From contig JAWNZC010000265.1 of the NCBI GenBank assembly GCA_035771165.1, positions 1,127,001 through 1,191,000 of the forward strand: DNA of 64,000 nucleotides, in the 5' to 3' direction. Under the pieces are notes generated by a model that saw only the letters and a program-made list of their open reading frames with translations, was not told where the DNA came from and ran no database searches. This DNA is from Paragorgia papillata (taxonomy: Eukaryota; Cnidaria; Anthozoa; Scleralcyonacea; Coralliidae). This document shows positions 34,746-44,823 of the stretch, piece by piece. How positions within the stretch are numbered: position 1 is the stretch's first letter; each line of letters opens with the position of its first letter. The position numbers and the translations under genes are program-made.

Positions 34746-35600
34746 AGTAAAGTTACCAGACGGTATGGTAAATAACGTGAAACAACAGTTCGTGGCCAGG
34801 CAACAATATATACATGGTAAACGCAACTTGAGCATTTTGCTCAAATATGACAAAAACGTTACCAGACAGTATATGGTAAATAACGTGAGCATTTTGCTCA
34901 AATATGACAAAAACGTTACCAGACAGTATGGTAAATAACGTGAAACAACAGTTCGTGGCCAGGCAACAATCTATACATGGAAAACGCAACTTGAGCATTT
35001 TGCTCAAATATGACAAAAAACGTTACCAGACAGTATGGTAAATAACGTGAGCATTTTGCTCAAATATGACAAAAAACGTTACCAGACAGTGTGGTAAATA
35101 ACGTGAGCATTTTGCTCAAATATGACAAAAACGTTACCAGACAGTATGGTAAATAACGTGAGCATTTTGTTCAAACCTGACAAAAACGTTACCAGAGAGT
35201 ATGGTAAATAACGTGAGCCTTTTGCTCAAATATGACAAAAACGTTACCAGAGAGTATGGTAAATAACGTGAGCATTTTGTTCAAACCTGACAAAAACGTT
35301 ACCAGACAGTATGGTAAATAACGTGAGCCTTTTGCTCAAATATGACAAAAACGTTACCAGACAGTATGGTAAATAACGTGAGCATTTTGCTCAAATATGA
35401 CAAAAACGTTACCAGACAGTATGGTAAATAACGTGAGCATTTTGCTCAAATATGACCAAAAAACGTTACCAGACAGTATGGTAAATAACGTGAGCATTTT
35501 GCTCAAACATGACAAAAACGTTACCAGAGAGTATGGTAAATAACGTGAGCATTTTGCTCAAATATGACCAAAACCGTTACCCGACAGTAAGGTAAATAAC
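34746..35600. repeat. 55-bp tandem repeat array inside the Ngaro-like element
   Basis: About 13 units of period near 55 bp (34851-35600; a partly different longer first unit lies at 34746-34850), consensus beginning ACGTTACCAGACAGTATGGT. Each unit has two small inverted repeats: TTACC...GGTAA and GAGCATTTTGCTC. It occupies the place where a tyrosine recombinase gene would be expected and runs into the RT reading-frame end. Variant units (CAGAGAG, AACCTGAC) alternate, implying stepwise amplification. Confidence 0.85.
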
Positions 35601-36895
35601 GAGAAGCAATGCGGTTTGCACCAGACGGAAGAATTCCTGTAAGTTGAAGCGAGACAAGGCATCAGCAATCACGTTCTTCTTACCAGGCACGTGCGAAGCA
35701 GATACCCGAAAGTCGTATTTTGCCGCAACCAGAAAGAGTTCTAAATCCATGATGACGTCATCTTTAGATGCGCCAGACTGTACAATTTGAACCACGCTTT
35801 CATTGTCGCAATGAAAAAGCACTCTCTTGCGACGCCAACCATGACCCCAAAGATGGCCAGCAATGACGATAGGATAAAGTTCCTTGTACGCCATACCGAA
35901 TTTTAACTGTGTGGGTAGCCATGCAACCGAAAACCAGTCATTGTTATAAAAACCGCCAAAGCCTTTGTTGCCGGAGGCATCGGTAGACAGTTCAAAATCC
36001 GGCACCGGTGCCCACTCGGGAATATCGGAAAAGGAGATACCGTTCCAGGTTGGCAGAAAGTCGTGCCACCATTGTAGGTCGAGACGAGCTTGCTTTGTTA
36101 AACGGATGAATCTCTGATGCGGTCTAGAACCGCGAAGCAAATTAATGAGGCGTTGTAGGAACGTGCGGCCGGGCGCCACTACAGTACCAGCATGACTGAG
36201 TTTACCCACCAAGGATTCTAATTCCTTACGCGTGCAGACTTTCTTATGCACCCAAACGAGAATTGTTGCTTGTAACTCAGCCAGTTTGTCGTTTGGTAGC
36301 CGCGCGGTCAGATTAATTGAGTTCAGTTCAATGCCCAAAAACGTAATACAGGTTGTGGGCCCCTCACACTTATCTGGTGCTAAGGGAATTCCGATGTCGG
36401 GAGATGCTTGTTGTATTGCGCTAAGTGACTTCGAGCATACTATGGTACCCGCTGGCCCAAGTGTAAAAAAGTCATCAAGATAGTGCAAAAGTTCCGGAAC
36501 ATTGTAATTATGATGTAAAATCCACTCGAAAAGATCCGCCAATGAATTGAAAATCGCTGGGGCGGAACGCAAACCAAATGGTAACGCAATGTCAACGAAG
36601 TATTTATCCCGCCATTTCATGCCTAACAAATATCTATCGCCTGGGTGAATTGGGACAATGCGGTACGCTTTTGAATGTCCACTTTGCCCATTAACGCCCC
36701 TCTACCAGTTTTGACTATCAAACGAATGGCATCCTGAACTGTGCTATAGACTACGGGAAATTCGCTCTTCAAAATGCCATCATTCACGCTGTGATCGGTT
36801 GGACATGACAGGTCTAAAATTAAACGCCATGCATCTGGTTTGTTCTTCTTTGGAATCACTCCAAAGCGGCTTATATGCAAATTATTAAGAGGCGG
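35577..36895 (-). pseudogene. DIRS/Ngaro-type reverse transcriptase - RNase H
   Basis: The upstream segment (36623-36895) reads SRFGVIPKKNKPDAWRLILD, the RT fingers. After a frame break near 36625 the main 350-codon frame has LPFGLRSAPAIFNSLADL, the catalytic HYLDDFF (YxDD), FLGIEL, and DLQWWHDFLPTWNG. RNase H motifs follow: STDASGNKGFGG, AYKELYPIVIAG, FHCDNESVV and HVPGKKNVIADALSR. These are DIRS-order signatures rather than Gypsy or LINE. RT would copy the element RNA to DNA in the host cell. The start is lost in a frameshift, and the last residues read into the tandem array, so the natural C-terminus may be altered. Confidence 0.88.
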
Positions 36896-37101
36896 CGTGT
36901 CAACGGGCCGACCACTCGATGAGCTTGAATTTCATCCGCTAATATTTATTGATAACCTCAGGATGAGCTTGCGCAGACGAACAGTTTGTTTCGGCTGATC
37001 TGAGATTTATTCTATCAGCATAAAAACCCGTGCGAAAACCGTCACGAAGTCGTCAAGTCCATTAACGATGAACTCTACTTCAACTCGGTCCGGATGTGCG
37101 G

Positions 37102-38380
37102 CTAATTGAAATTGTCTAACACCGCCAAGTTTAAATAGTCTTGTTGACAGCTATCTAACGAAACAAGACCCGGTGCAAAGTTCGCCAACGTTTGGCATGG
37201 TTCAAGTTTTTCATTTTGAATGCGCTCGGCGCGAATAGTTGGTACGTTCGGGGCTGCGATTTCGTTTCCTTGACGAGAAGCGGTTGTGTTCGAGAAGCCG
37301 GTGAGAGCCGTTGCAATCGGGGTAGGAGCATATGTGCCGGTATCGGCAGGTTGGGAAGGCACTGCTACAAACCCCCCATTCCACGAGTGACATAGTTGCC
37401 TTGCAGAAGGTTTTCCCTGGGCTTCGTCACGAAAGCTACGTCGGGTAGCTTGTTTAACTTCCATCCCATGAGAAACTGTTCGATTCACGAACGACGTGTG
37501 GTAATTATATAAATCGGGCCGCATCCCGCTCCAATCCCGTAAATTACTAGCCGCGGCCTCTCGACGGTAAGCGCGATCGTAGTCTATAGCCAGGCTTTTC
37601 CTCTGAAGCGTTTAGCTGTCCGAATAATCAATGCCATGTAGGCCAAGAGGTCGCGCGATCGAGACGGAAAAGCTTGTGAGCACCGCAGTGTAGCTGTTAA
37701 AGCACTCGACCCACGATAGAATGTCAGGCACCTCGCCCTTTTTGCTTGAATTAGGTTTCGGCACGACGGTTGAGCCCTCAATGGTAAATACCGGTGCTTC
37801 TGATTGGGGTTCTTCCAATTCTCCGGGATTAGGTCCCACATTTCTGAAATTCGTGCGACACGATTCGCTTTACCAATTTGGCTGGAATCGGAGCCCTACC
37901 GGGGCCAAGAATGAACGCGCTCTCCGGGCTATTTTGTAAAGCTACTGGGGCTATAAACGGTCTTGCGTGGTCGAGATTCTGATTCGTAGAGGAGTTTGAA
38001 ACACTCGTAGCGCCGCTTACGGAGGGAATAGCTTGAGACTCCGCCGCATTACTATAACTCGCAATAAACGATGGACCTATTAACATACCTGGGTTCTGGT
38101 GCCGAGAGACTGGCCCACCACCTACCTGACCATCCGAACATGCGCTCGTGTCCCTGAATGCTTGTAACGGGTTTTCCATAGCTTCCAGTGAAGTGACTTG
38201 CTCTACAGGCGCGTGAAATTGGCGTAGCACTTGCGACCTTGCCGTTTGGAGCCCGACCATAAATTCCGGTGATTGAAACGCGGAACCCCAACAGACAGAC
38301 GGACTAGTTTGGTTAGTACTTTCCATACTCGGCAGCGTAGGAGTGGCAGAAGCTTGTCCTTCCGCTCGTTCAGAATCCAT
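37102..38380 (-). pseudogene. Gag-like ORF of the Ngaro-like element, frameshifted
   Basis: Starts at MDSERAEGQ (38380), just inside A1, and stays open to about 37830, containing PAKLVKRIVSHEF. It then passes through alternating frames with WDLIPENWKNPNQ (37840), DILSWVECFNSYTAV (37720), RDLLAYMALIIRTAKRF (37650) and MRPDLYNYHTSFV (37524). The arrangement (disordered Ser/Pro/Gln-rich N-terminus, conserved KLVKRI...LLPENW-type core, lone CH box) is that of DIRS/Ngaro gag-like proteins, which presumably package the RNA. At least three frame breaks make it non-functional. Confidence 0.75.
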
Positions 38381-38392
38381 ATCGCTTCTTTC

Positions 38393-38563
38393 AAAAAAGA
38401 TTTTGCTTTCCTCCAGTCGGTCTTGCTTCGCGTAACACGATAACTGATACCAAATGCTCTATCACGCTCACCTTACCTAGCCCCCCTCGGCCACGTGACG
38501 TGCTGACGTATCGAAGCCTGGTTACCTAGCTGTTAACCTTGGTTATTGCATAACCCCATTTAA
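38393..38563. repeat. Ngaro-like split direct repeat A1
   Basis: Upstream (minus-strand 5') 171-bp terminal repeat; direct copy of A2 at 34341-34511. Likely carries the promoter for the element transcript, because the gag-like ORF starts 13 bases inside it. Confidence 0.85.
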
Positions 38564-38626
38564 ATTCTCACATGAATAATTCGGGCTGGGGGGGCGCCGG
38601 GGCGGTAATTTACATTTATTTGTTTC

Positions 38627-38692
38627 TAGCCTGCGGTTGGGGTCTTGGTGAAAAAGCGGGCGAGGGAGAAAAACCGCTAGCTACGCAGGCTA
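38627..38692. mobile_element. 66-bp miniature Mutator-like element
   Basis: Ends TAGCCTGCG / CGCAGGCTA with a perfect 9-bp duplication ATTTGTTTC at 38618-38626 and 38693-38701. The termini resemble those of the elements at 8296 and 14455. Confidence 0.75.
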
Positions 38693-38708
38693 ATTTGTTT
38701 CGTGTAGA

Positions 38709-38957
38709 AAACAACCTATTGTAGTAGTTTGAAAGCCCTAAGCACTTCGCTGAACCCACAGATGCGTAAAACACACGGTCTTATACACCTGGGAAATTAA
38801 GATAACTTGAAGTGTATGCATGGTGAAAGTATTTAAAAGCTTTTTCGCTTCGTTTAACTTACGTGCTGATTAATTTATAACGCAGCGCTTTTAGGGCTTT
38901 CAAACTACTACAATAGGTTGTTTTCTAAGGGTTCAGGTTTTTTTGATACACACTGTA
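38709..38957. repeat. Mariner-like MITE, end-truncated copy
   Basis: Inverted GAAAACAACCTATTGTAGTAG / CTACTACAATAGGTTGTTTTC ends and a distal ATACACACTGTA. The interior is present in opposite orientation at 42657-42933. The left CAGTGTGTAT terminus is missing. Confidence 0.7.
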
Positions 38958-39669
38958 CATAGCTCGGCCAAACGACTGGGCACGAGTGAACGCAAAGGCA
39001 CGTCAAGATTAGTGTTGCTGCCCTCTGACGGGGGCAGCAACAACATGTTAATTAATGCAATAATATAATTACCGTCTGTCAACGCGACAGTTCGATTCCT
39101 AAGGTTACAAACACTTTACCCTTAAGGTGGTACTGGAGGCTAAAGTCGACTCTTCCGATCTTTTTTTCGCGCCAAAACAGAAGATTAAGGCCAATTTGTG
39201 TTTGCTCTCCTACAGCGAGTTTTGACAGAATTTTACACCTTGAGATTGGTGTTGATTTAATATGCCGCAATCATGGGATCATTTTGCGCTTTTCTCACAT
39301 TCACTTTCCTCTCATCGACAAAGAAACACTAGTATACTGTATTTCGAGAAGGGCTGGTAAGTAACAATTGAGAAACTTTATTCGTTATTGTCTGTGATTT
39401 CGCGAATCTGACTCGGTTGTTTCATTGCGCGCGGTCGCTAGAAACAGATAGTTGCTCGTCCGGGCCATCTAACGTATCCATTATTTCAGAGTGCCGCTGA
39501 ACAGTTTCCTACAGGCCATTTTCTTTTAAATATATTTCCACGTCTTTCCCTGTTTTAAACTTCTTCCCATTTTGATTCACGAATGAAACGTTTGTTCGTT
39601 TACACCCGCTGCTGAAAGTCTCTCTTTTGTTCACAGTCCACCCAAGAGAAACGAGCTTCTCGGTGCTAA
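38958..39669. other. Non-coding spacer
   Basis: A block at 39120-39142 (TTAAGGTGGTACTGGAGGCTAA) recurs inverted at about 43007-43029. No supportable gene; the reading frame at 39509-39733 runs into a transposon end and lacks a domain. Confidence 0.45.
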
Positions 39670-39723
39670 GGGACCGGTCATTATTTATGGCCAGGGGTGG
39701 AACCGAAGAGAAAAGTTTTTTAT

Positions 39724-40050
39724 AAAATAACATGTATACTACGCGAGCCCTGATTGGTCAATTGCCGTGTTTGGATCAGAGTATCCAAACACGGAAAATT
39801 CCCGCCAAAACGATTTTTTGAAAATGTCGGACAGTATATCATATTCACTTGTGATTATTTTATAAAAGAAATACCAAATGGTTTTTTCCGTGTTTGGAGA
39901 CTCTTATCCAAACACTTGGGAAATTGCTCGACTTTCGAAAAGCTAAAAACACTCGCCTACGGCTCGTGTTTTGTTACGCTTTTCTCCAGTCTCGCAATTT
40001 CCCGCGTGTTTGGATCAGAGTATCCAACACGGAAAACCATTTGGTATTTC
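39724..40050. repeat. Composite foldback MITE, copy B
   Basis: Inverted copy of the repeat at 1625-1957, highly similar, with the same nested GTGTTTGGAT palindromes. Lies inside the Harbinger-like element, so it inserted there or is mobilised with it. Confidence 0.8.
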
Positions 40051-40859
40051 TTTAATCCTCACAAAAAAATGACTACCCAACTTATTTTCCATTAAAATTT
40101 TCCCTTACCCACCCAACAAATCACCAAATTTTTTTCTGACCCACCCCCACATATCAAACAAAAAAGGGTGTTTGATCAGCCACGAACAACACTTTACTTT
40201 AAAAATAGTATAATGCCAATGTCTTTTGGGGGCAAAGGTCACACCGTACTGTTCCAGGATATCTGGATATGTCTATTAGACATTTATATTTGACGATTTC
40301 TATTATAAAATTCCATTCTTATCTTTTAAAGCCATTTAGTGTTGTGATTCAATGCTGTTCAATCAAAAGCACCTCAATTAAGTTTAAACAAATTCCAATG
40401 CCCGCCATCACGTCCATAGCGGGTTTTAACTATTAATGGCAGGTGGTCAACTGCTGGTGCTTCACTCTCCACTTCACTGCTACTACCACTCTCTCAGTTC
40501 CAATTTCTTCAACATCTAGGTCTTCGTCACTCCCATGATACTCCTGCTTTCACATGTTACACGAGCTTTCAACATCGATCAACTCTGCATGCTCGTGCTT
40601 GATTCTTCCCTCGATGCTCCGTCTCCAGTAGCCTTGGTCGTCCGTTCATGTTGATTTTTGGCGGCCTTTCGGTTACTTTTCATTCGACCTCCATTACAAT
40701 ATAATAGAAATTTTCACTGTTGAGCTCAATCTCAGCCACCACCACTATTTGATATCGAAGAACGCGAACAGCGCAAACGGAAAGGTCAAAGGTCTACGTC
40801 ATCAGTATTAAAATAATTATGGTTGCTAAGTTGCCAGGATTCCCGTATGGTCTTTTGTC

Positions 40860-42193
40860 ATGATCATGGCGGATGGTTCTACTTCTAGCTTCGAATCTTT
40901 TCTCTCTTCGATTAACTTCACCAATGAGTGTCTACAGCGTTTTAAAGACACTGGTTTTGATGATGTGGAATTGCTGAAGTCCTTGAACACTGATGAGAAG
41001 CAACAGATGTTCGACCTCGTTGGTTTAATATCTGGAAAACCAGGCCATTTGATAAAATTCAAGAAAGCTTCATCATGTCTACAATTACCTCCAACTGCTC
41101 CAATTGCTGCATGTTCTTCTGTGCTTGAAAAGGTCAACGATAATTCAAGTATAAATAGCGCAACAACGACTAAACAAGGTCGACAAGGGAAATTTCAAAG
41201 AAGTAAGTCTGTTAATATTTTGACTCTGAAGAATTATATTTTGATGTATTTTTACAAAATGTATATAATTATGTGGTATGTTTACAATTTCGTCATATTT
41301 AATACGTATAACATTCCATAACCGGGCTTTTCCCCCTAAGATAAGAATTTCCAGTAGATTTTGTCTTGAAGTAATTGATTTTATAGTTTTGATTTCCATG
41401 GCATCATTGGCATGGGGTTAGTACCTCTTAAGAATTTGGAACAAACTGAAAGACAACACATTGCTTGTTGGTGGAAAATTTCAAGTATTTGGTAAAGCAA
41501 CCGTTGTGGAAAAGAAACCATGGGAGAAGTTTCTGATCCTGAATGTCAAGTCAGATAGATTGATTTACTTCAATTCCATAGCAAGAGCAGTGTATCAATC
41601 CGCTTTTGTTGGGAAACAGTCCACCTTCCAGGCATATTTGGATGGTCAATGAAGGTTTCAATATGGTGTTGTAACCAAGTACAAACAAGTGCAAAAGGTT
41701 CTCATCATATCAGGAAGGGATGATTCCTAAAGAGAACATAACATGGAAAAGATACCAAGATTTTCCTTCTGATGTTAATGTTGAAGATGTCTCCAAAAGT
41801 CAAAGAGCAGTAGAGCACTTCAATGGAACGATTAAATCTTTGAATGATATACATGATCATCTTTCAGCAAGGAAAAAGGAATTATATGATGACAGTATGA
41901 ATGAAAGGCCATGGGCAAGTAATGAGCTTGAATTTATTAAAGAAACATTGTTACTAGTTGAGGAAATGATCAAGCAGACTGAGCATATGATGCATGATGT
42001 TCATCATGTTATGGATCAGTTGCAAAAGAGGTTTGATATGGGAGAGGTAAGAAAGTGTGAGAAGCGGAGGAAAGCTAGGAGAGAAAAAGAGAACAGGTCG
42101 AAAGTTAAGAAGAAGAAACAAATCGTCCAAGGGAACCATGCCAGATTGAGCAATCCATCTGATGATGAAATGCCAATTGACCTTGTAGAATAA
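40860..42193 (+). CDS. Putative SAM-domain / coiled-coil gene carried by a transposon
   Basis: Three segments on the plus strand. (1) 40860-41202: MADGSTSSFESFLSSINFTN plus KDTGFDDVELLKSL and LVGLISGKPGHLIKFKKA, a helical SAM-like fold of about 60 residues, ending at a good donor (AA|GTAAGT). (2) About 41420-41652: LKDNTLLVGGKFQVFGKATV and WEKFLILNVKSDRLIYFNSI, ending in a stop. (3) 41720-42193: 157 residues with ERPWASNELEFIKETLLLVE, a predicted coiled coil, a KCEKRRKARREKENRSKVKK basic tract and an acidic C-terminus. Whether 1-2-3 are spliced into one product is unproven. SAM domains mediate oligomerisation; no catalytic motif is seen. Position between Harbinger-like ends suggests cargo or a second transposon protein. 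Confidence 0.5.
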
Positions 42194-42245
42194 ATATTTT
42201 TGACTTTGTAGGAACTTTAAAAATGTCCTTCTTGTGATACATGTA

Positions 42246-42447
42246 CCGGGTGGCGCAAAAAAAACGTACCCCTGATTGATTCAATATTCATGTCAATATT
42301 GCATGAAAATGCAAAATTTGTATATCAAAATTTAAGTTAGCCATTATTGAATGCAAAGAAAGTTGTTATAATCATATAATGTAATAGCTTTTCTAGTTTT
42401 TACGTTATACTGAATCACACAGGGGTACTTTTTTTTGCGCCACCCGG
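42246..42447. mobile_element. Mariner-like MITE
   Basis: 202 bp, ends CCGGGTGGCGCAAAAAAAA / TTTTTTTTGCGCCACCCGG and CGTACCCCTG / CAGGGGTAC, flanked by TA on both sides (42244-42245, 42448-42449). Confidence 0.85.
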
Positions 42448-42656
42448 TAGTTGCATATGTTATACATATTAATACAACATTTTAATAGATACTTTTGAAT
42501 TCTTGGTATGGTGATTTTTTTTACCCACCCCTTTCACTCTTTAATTTTTTTCGTACCCAACCTTGGACATACCCAAATTTTTGCTTACCCAACCTTTTTC
42601 TCTTCGGTCCCACCCCCAGCCATAAATAATGACCGGTCCCTAAACTTCATTCTACA

Positions 42657-42933
42657 GTGTGTATAACAAAAAATTCAACCCTTAGAAAACAACCTATTGT
42701 AGTAGTTTGAAAGCCCTATAAGCGTTGCATTATAAATTAATCAGCACATAAGTTAAACGAAGCGAAAAAGCTTTTAAATACTTTCACCATGCATACACTT
42801 CAAGTTATCTTAATTTCCCAGGTGTATAAGACCGTGTGTTTTACGCATCTGTGGGTTCAGCGAAGTGCTTAGGGCTTTCAAACTACTACAATAGGTTGTT
42901 TTCTAAGGGTTCAGGTTTTTTTTATACACACTG
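42657..42933. mobile_element. Mariner-like MITE, complete copy
   Basis: 277 bp, TIRs CAGTGTGTATAA / TTATACACACTG continuing into CAACCCTTAGAAAACAACC, flanked by TA dinucleotides. Interior matches 38709-38957 in reverse. Confidence 0.8.
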
Positions 42934-43591
42934 TAGAACAGGATCCAATTCCTCGAGAAACATTTAACATGCCTGGACTCAAAATATGGAGAAAAAAATT
43001 TCAAAATTAGCCTCCAGTACCACCTTAATCCTTTCACACCTATGCAGTAAAACCCGATCGCTCGCTCTTGAGTAAACTCAGACGTTGATTTATTCTCGTT
43101 GTGAAGTCTACAGTCAATGAATCGTTTCGCCACGACTATATTTAGTAAGCCAATACAGTCCCTGATTCCAGAACAAAATTGATCGCTCGCTCTTGAGTCT
43201 TTGCTTGCAATCTCGACATCTATCTTAATTTAGTGTCGCCATTTGATCTTTTTTCGTTCAACAAAATTTAATATCGCGCGTGCGCAGTAGCTTTTTTAAC
43301 ACCATGCTTGTATCCCGGCCCAGAGATCCCGGCCTGTTCATGTGAATTTTCCCTCCTCGAAACATTCCACTGAAAACAAAAGACAATAGTGAAGGTGATA
43401 TTTCGAGTCTATTACAGAATCATTTTCAAACCTCAAGTGAAAATTACTACCAAGTACCAACTCTATGGTAAAAACGTCTAATGAGTTTGAGTGAGTTTTG
43501 TTAAAATCTCTGGAAAACAGTAAATTTCAGTATTCAAGTCAACTCAAGAGCCAAACTTCAGTGAGCATAATTAACATAACTATAATAACTA
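42934..43591. other. Intergenic, nothing recognised
   Basis: No gene. Contains the inverted partner of the block at 39120-39142 and two copies of GATCGCTCGCTCTTGAGT (about 43056 and 43181). Confidence 0.45.
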
Positions 43592-43747
43592 CAGTGGCGT
43601 AGCCAGAAGGGGGGCCGGGGCCCCGGACCCCCCTGGCAAAAGTGCTGCCCCCCCTGAGAAAATTTGGCTTCATATGCCTCAGTTAAGCTGGGCCCCCCCT
43701 AGGTTTTTCTTGGCCCCCCTTGACAAAAAATCCTGGCTACGCCTCTG
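43592..43747. mobile_element. hAT-type MITE, GC-rich
   Basis: 156 bp with ends CAGTGGCGTAGCCAG / CTGGCTACGCCTCTG and a perfect 8-bp duplication AATAACTA (43584-43591, 43748-43755). Lies about 60 bp downstream of the toxin-like gene stop. Confidence 0.9.
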
Positions 43748-43810
43748 AATAACTACAAGAATTATTAAGGCCTCAAAGGGCACGTATATTATCAGTTTTC
43801 GGTTTCGGCC

Positions 43811-44569
43811 CTAGGACGAGCGTTGTGGTTTCTGACTTGTGTCGATAACATCCATGATGTTCGCAACGTCTTTCACGGGCATGGAACCACGTGGTTGCAT
43901 CCTTCTAGCTAAATTCAATGCGTTCTCCCAATCTCCTTTCGCCGTCTTTAAAATGGCTACCAATCCCAGCGATCCTGGATTTTTGTCAAGATCGGCGATC
44001 ACTTGATCCAAGTTATCAGAAAGAAGGGTCCACTGCTGTCGAAGAACTCCCGCCGATTCAATGGCGCTGTCCATTTGATTTACAAAACCATCAAGGAGGC
44101 CTTTGACGTGTTTTAAAATCCCAATGCCTTGTTTGTCAGTGGCGAGTAATTCCTGCAGCTTTTTCTTCTCCTCGACTGCCAGGCCATATTCAACACCTCC
44201 AGTAATCTCAGCACCAATCCCTCCCACGAGCAACCCAGTACCGGCCACAACCAAACCGGTAGAAATTCCTGCCGTTTCAATTGTGGCAAACGAACCAACG
44301 AGTATCATCACGATTCCTCCGACCATACTAACTGCACCTCCTGACATCACTCCGATGTAACCATTGAGCTGCGAATTGATCGTGTCAATTTCCCCGCTGA
44401 TTTTTTCAAGCTCCCCGTCGGCGCCTTCAAGTGCTTTGGTGGCCGCGGCTGCTTGCTTGGTGAAAATGTCATAGTCCACCTTCAGTTTGCTGCAGAAGTC
44501 TTTAAGTTGAGTCTCAGTGTATTTAGCTTGTGATTCTTTGCGACTGATGTTGTTTCTTAGAAGAACCAG
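43811..44569 (-). pseudogene. 3' part of a toxin-like gene split by the Polinton
   Basis: Minus-strand frame open from the Polinton junction (44569) to a stop at 43811-43813. It contains a long helical segment and a strongly hydrophobic stretch (SGGAVSMVGGIVMILVGSF, then a second such strand), the counterpart of the head hairpin of alpha-pore-forming toxins. A second helical bundle ends in GDWENALNLARRMQP, which parallels the C-terminus of the intact gene at 27943-28875. The matching 5' part lies at 63281-63613 and is in the same phase on the other side of the inserted element, so only the insertion breaks the gene. Family assignment (HBL/ClyA-like) is by pattern. Confidence 0.65.
44564..44569. 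repeat. Polinton target-site duplication, left copy
   Basis: AACCAG immediately left of the terminal inverted repeat; the same six bases occur at 63281-63286. Six-base duplication is the Polinton integrase signature. Confidence 0.95.
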
Positions 44570-44807
44570 AGTAGTAGAGTAGGGCGGTTCCTAGCGCACT
44601 TTTGGTTTTACCGTTTCGGCAACCACATACGCGCGCCATGTTTGTCCCAGTCTGTTCTACAACATTATTATTTAAATTTAATAATAATGTTTGGTCGTCA
44701 CTCCACTCCGTCGTCGTCACTGTCGTCACTGTTGGCATTGACTTTTGTAATGGCCGATTGCCAGTGTCTGAATTCCGTCTGGTAATATTATTCTTTTGTC
44801 GTCGTTT
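44570..44807 (+). repeat. Polinton left terminal inverted repeat
   Basis: 238 bp, begins AGTAGTAGAGTAGGGCGG and contains AATAATGTTGTAGAACAGAC-type text in reverse. Compared base by base with the reverse complement of 63043-63280, no mismatch was found. Includes a duplicate of the last 82 bases of the polymerase gene. Expected role: replication origin and terminal-protein attachment end. Confidence 0.96.
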
Positions 44808-44823
44808 TTCTTTTAAATAAAAA

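Larger units (their letters stand above)
34096..38563 (-). mobile_element. Ngaro/DIRS-type retrotransposon with split direct repeats, defective
   Basis: On the minus strand the order is A1 (38563-38393), gag-like region, RT-RNase H, a 55-bp tandem array, B1 (34645-34508), A2 (34511-34341), spacer, B2 (34233-34096). A1 and A2 are 171-bp direct copies and B1 and B2 are 138-bp direct copies. B1 and A2 abut, sharing only TTAA. This A1-ORF-B1-A2-B2 design is the split-direct-repeat structure of Ngaro/PAT-like DIRS elements, which integrate with a tyrosine recombinase through a circular intermediate. No recombinase ORF is visible between the RT and B1, where the tandem array sits. The element is therefore non-autonomous or broken. 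Confidence 0.85.
39670..42642. mobile_element. Harbinger-like DNA element carrying a non-transposase gene
   Basis: The 2973-bp element has 45-bp inverted ends (three mismatches) starting GGGACCGGTCATTATTTATG and containing GGAACCGAAGAGAAAA / GGGACCGAAGAGAAAA. It is flanked by TAA on both sides (39667-39669, 42643-42645), the TWA-type 3-bp duplication of PIF/Harbinger elements. Inside are the inverted copy of the 1625-1957 foldback, a putative SAM-domain gene and a mariner-like MITE. No Harbinger transposase or Myb-like gene is seen, so the superfamily call rests on termini alone. Confidence 0.65.

Noticed and set aside
34851..35600. Regular 55-bp repeats resembling a CRISPR array
   Set aside because: There are no unique spacers; the whole 55-bp unit repeats in tandem, the genome is eukaryotic, and the array lies inside a retrotransposon.
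44523..44820. Open frames across the Polinton inverted repeats (also 63021-63248)
   Set aside because: Same frame appears in both TIR copies, crosses the element boundary and has no start motif; coding explained by the pPolB 3' end.
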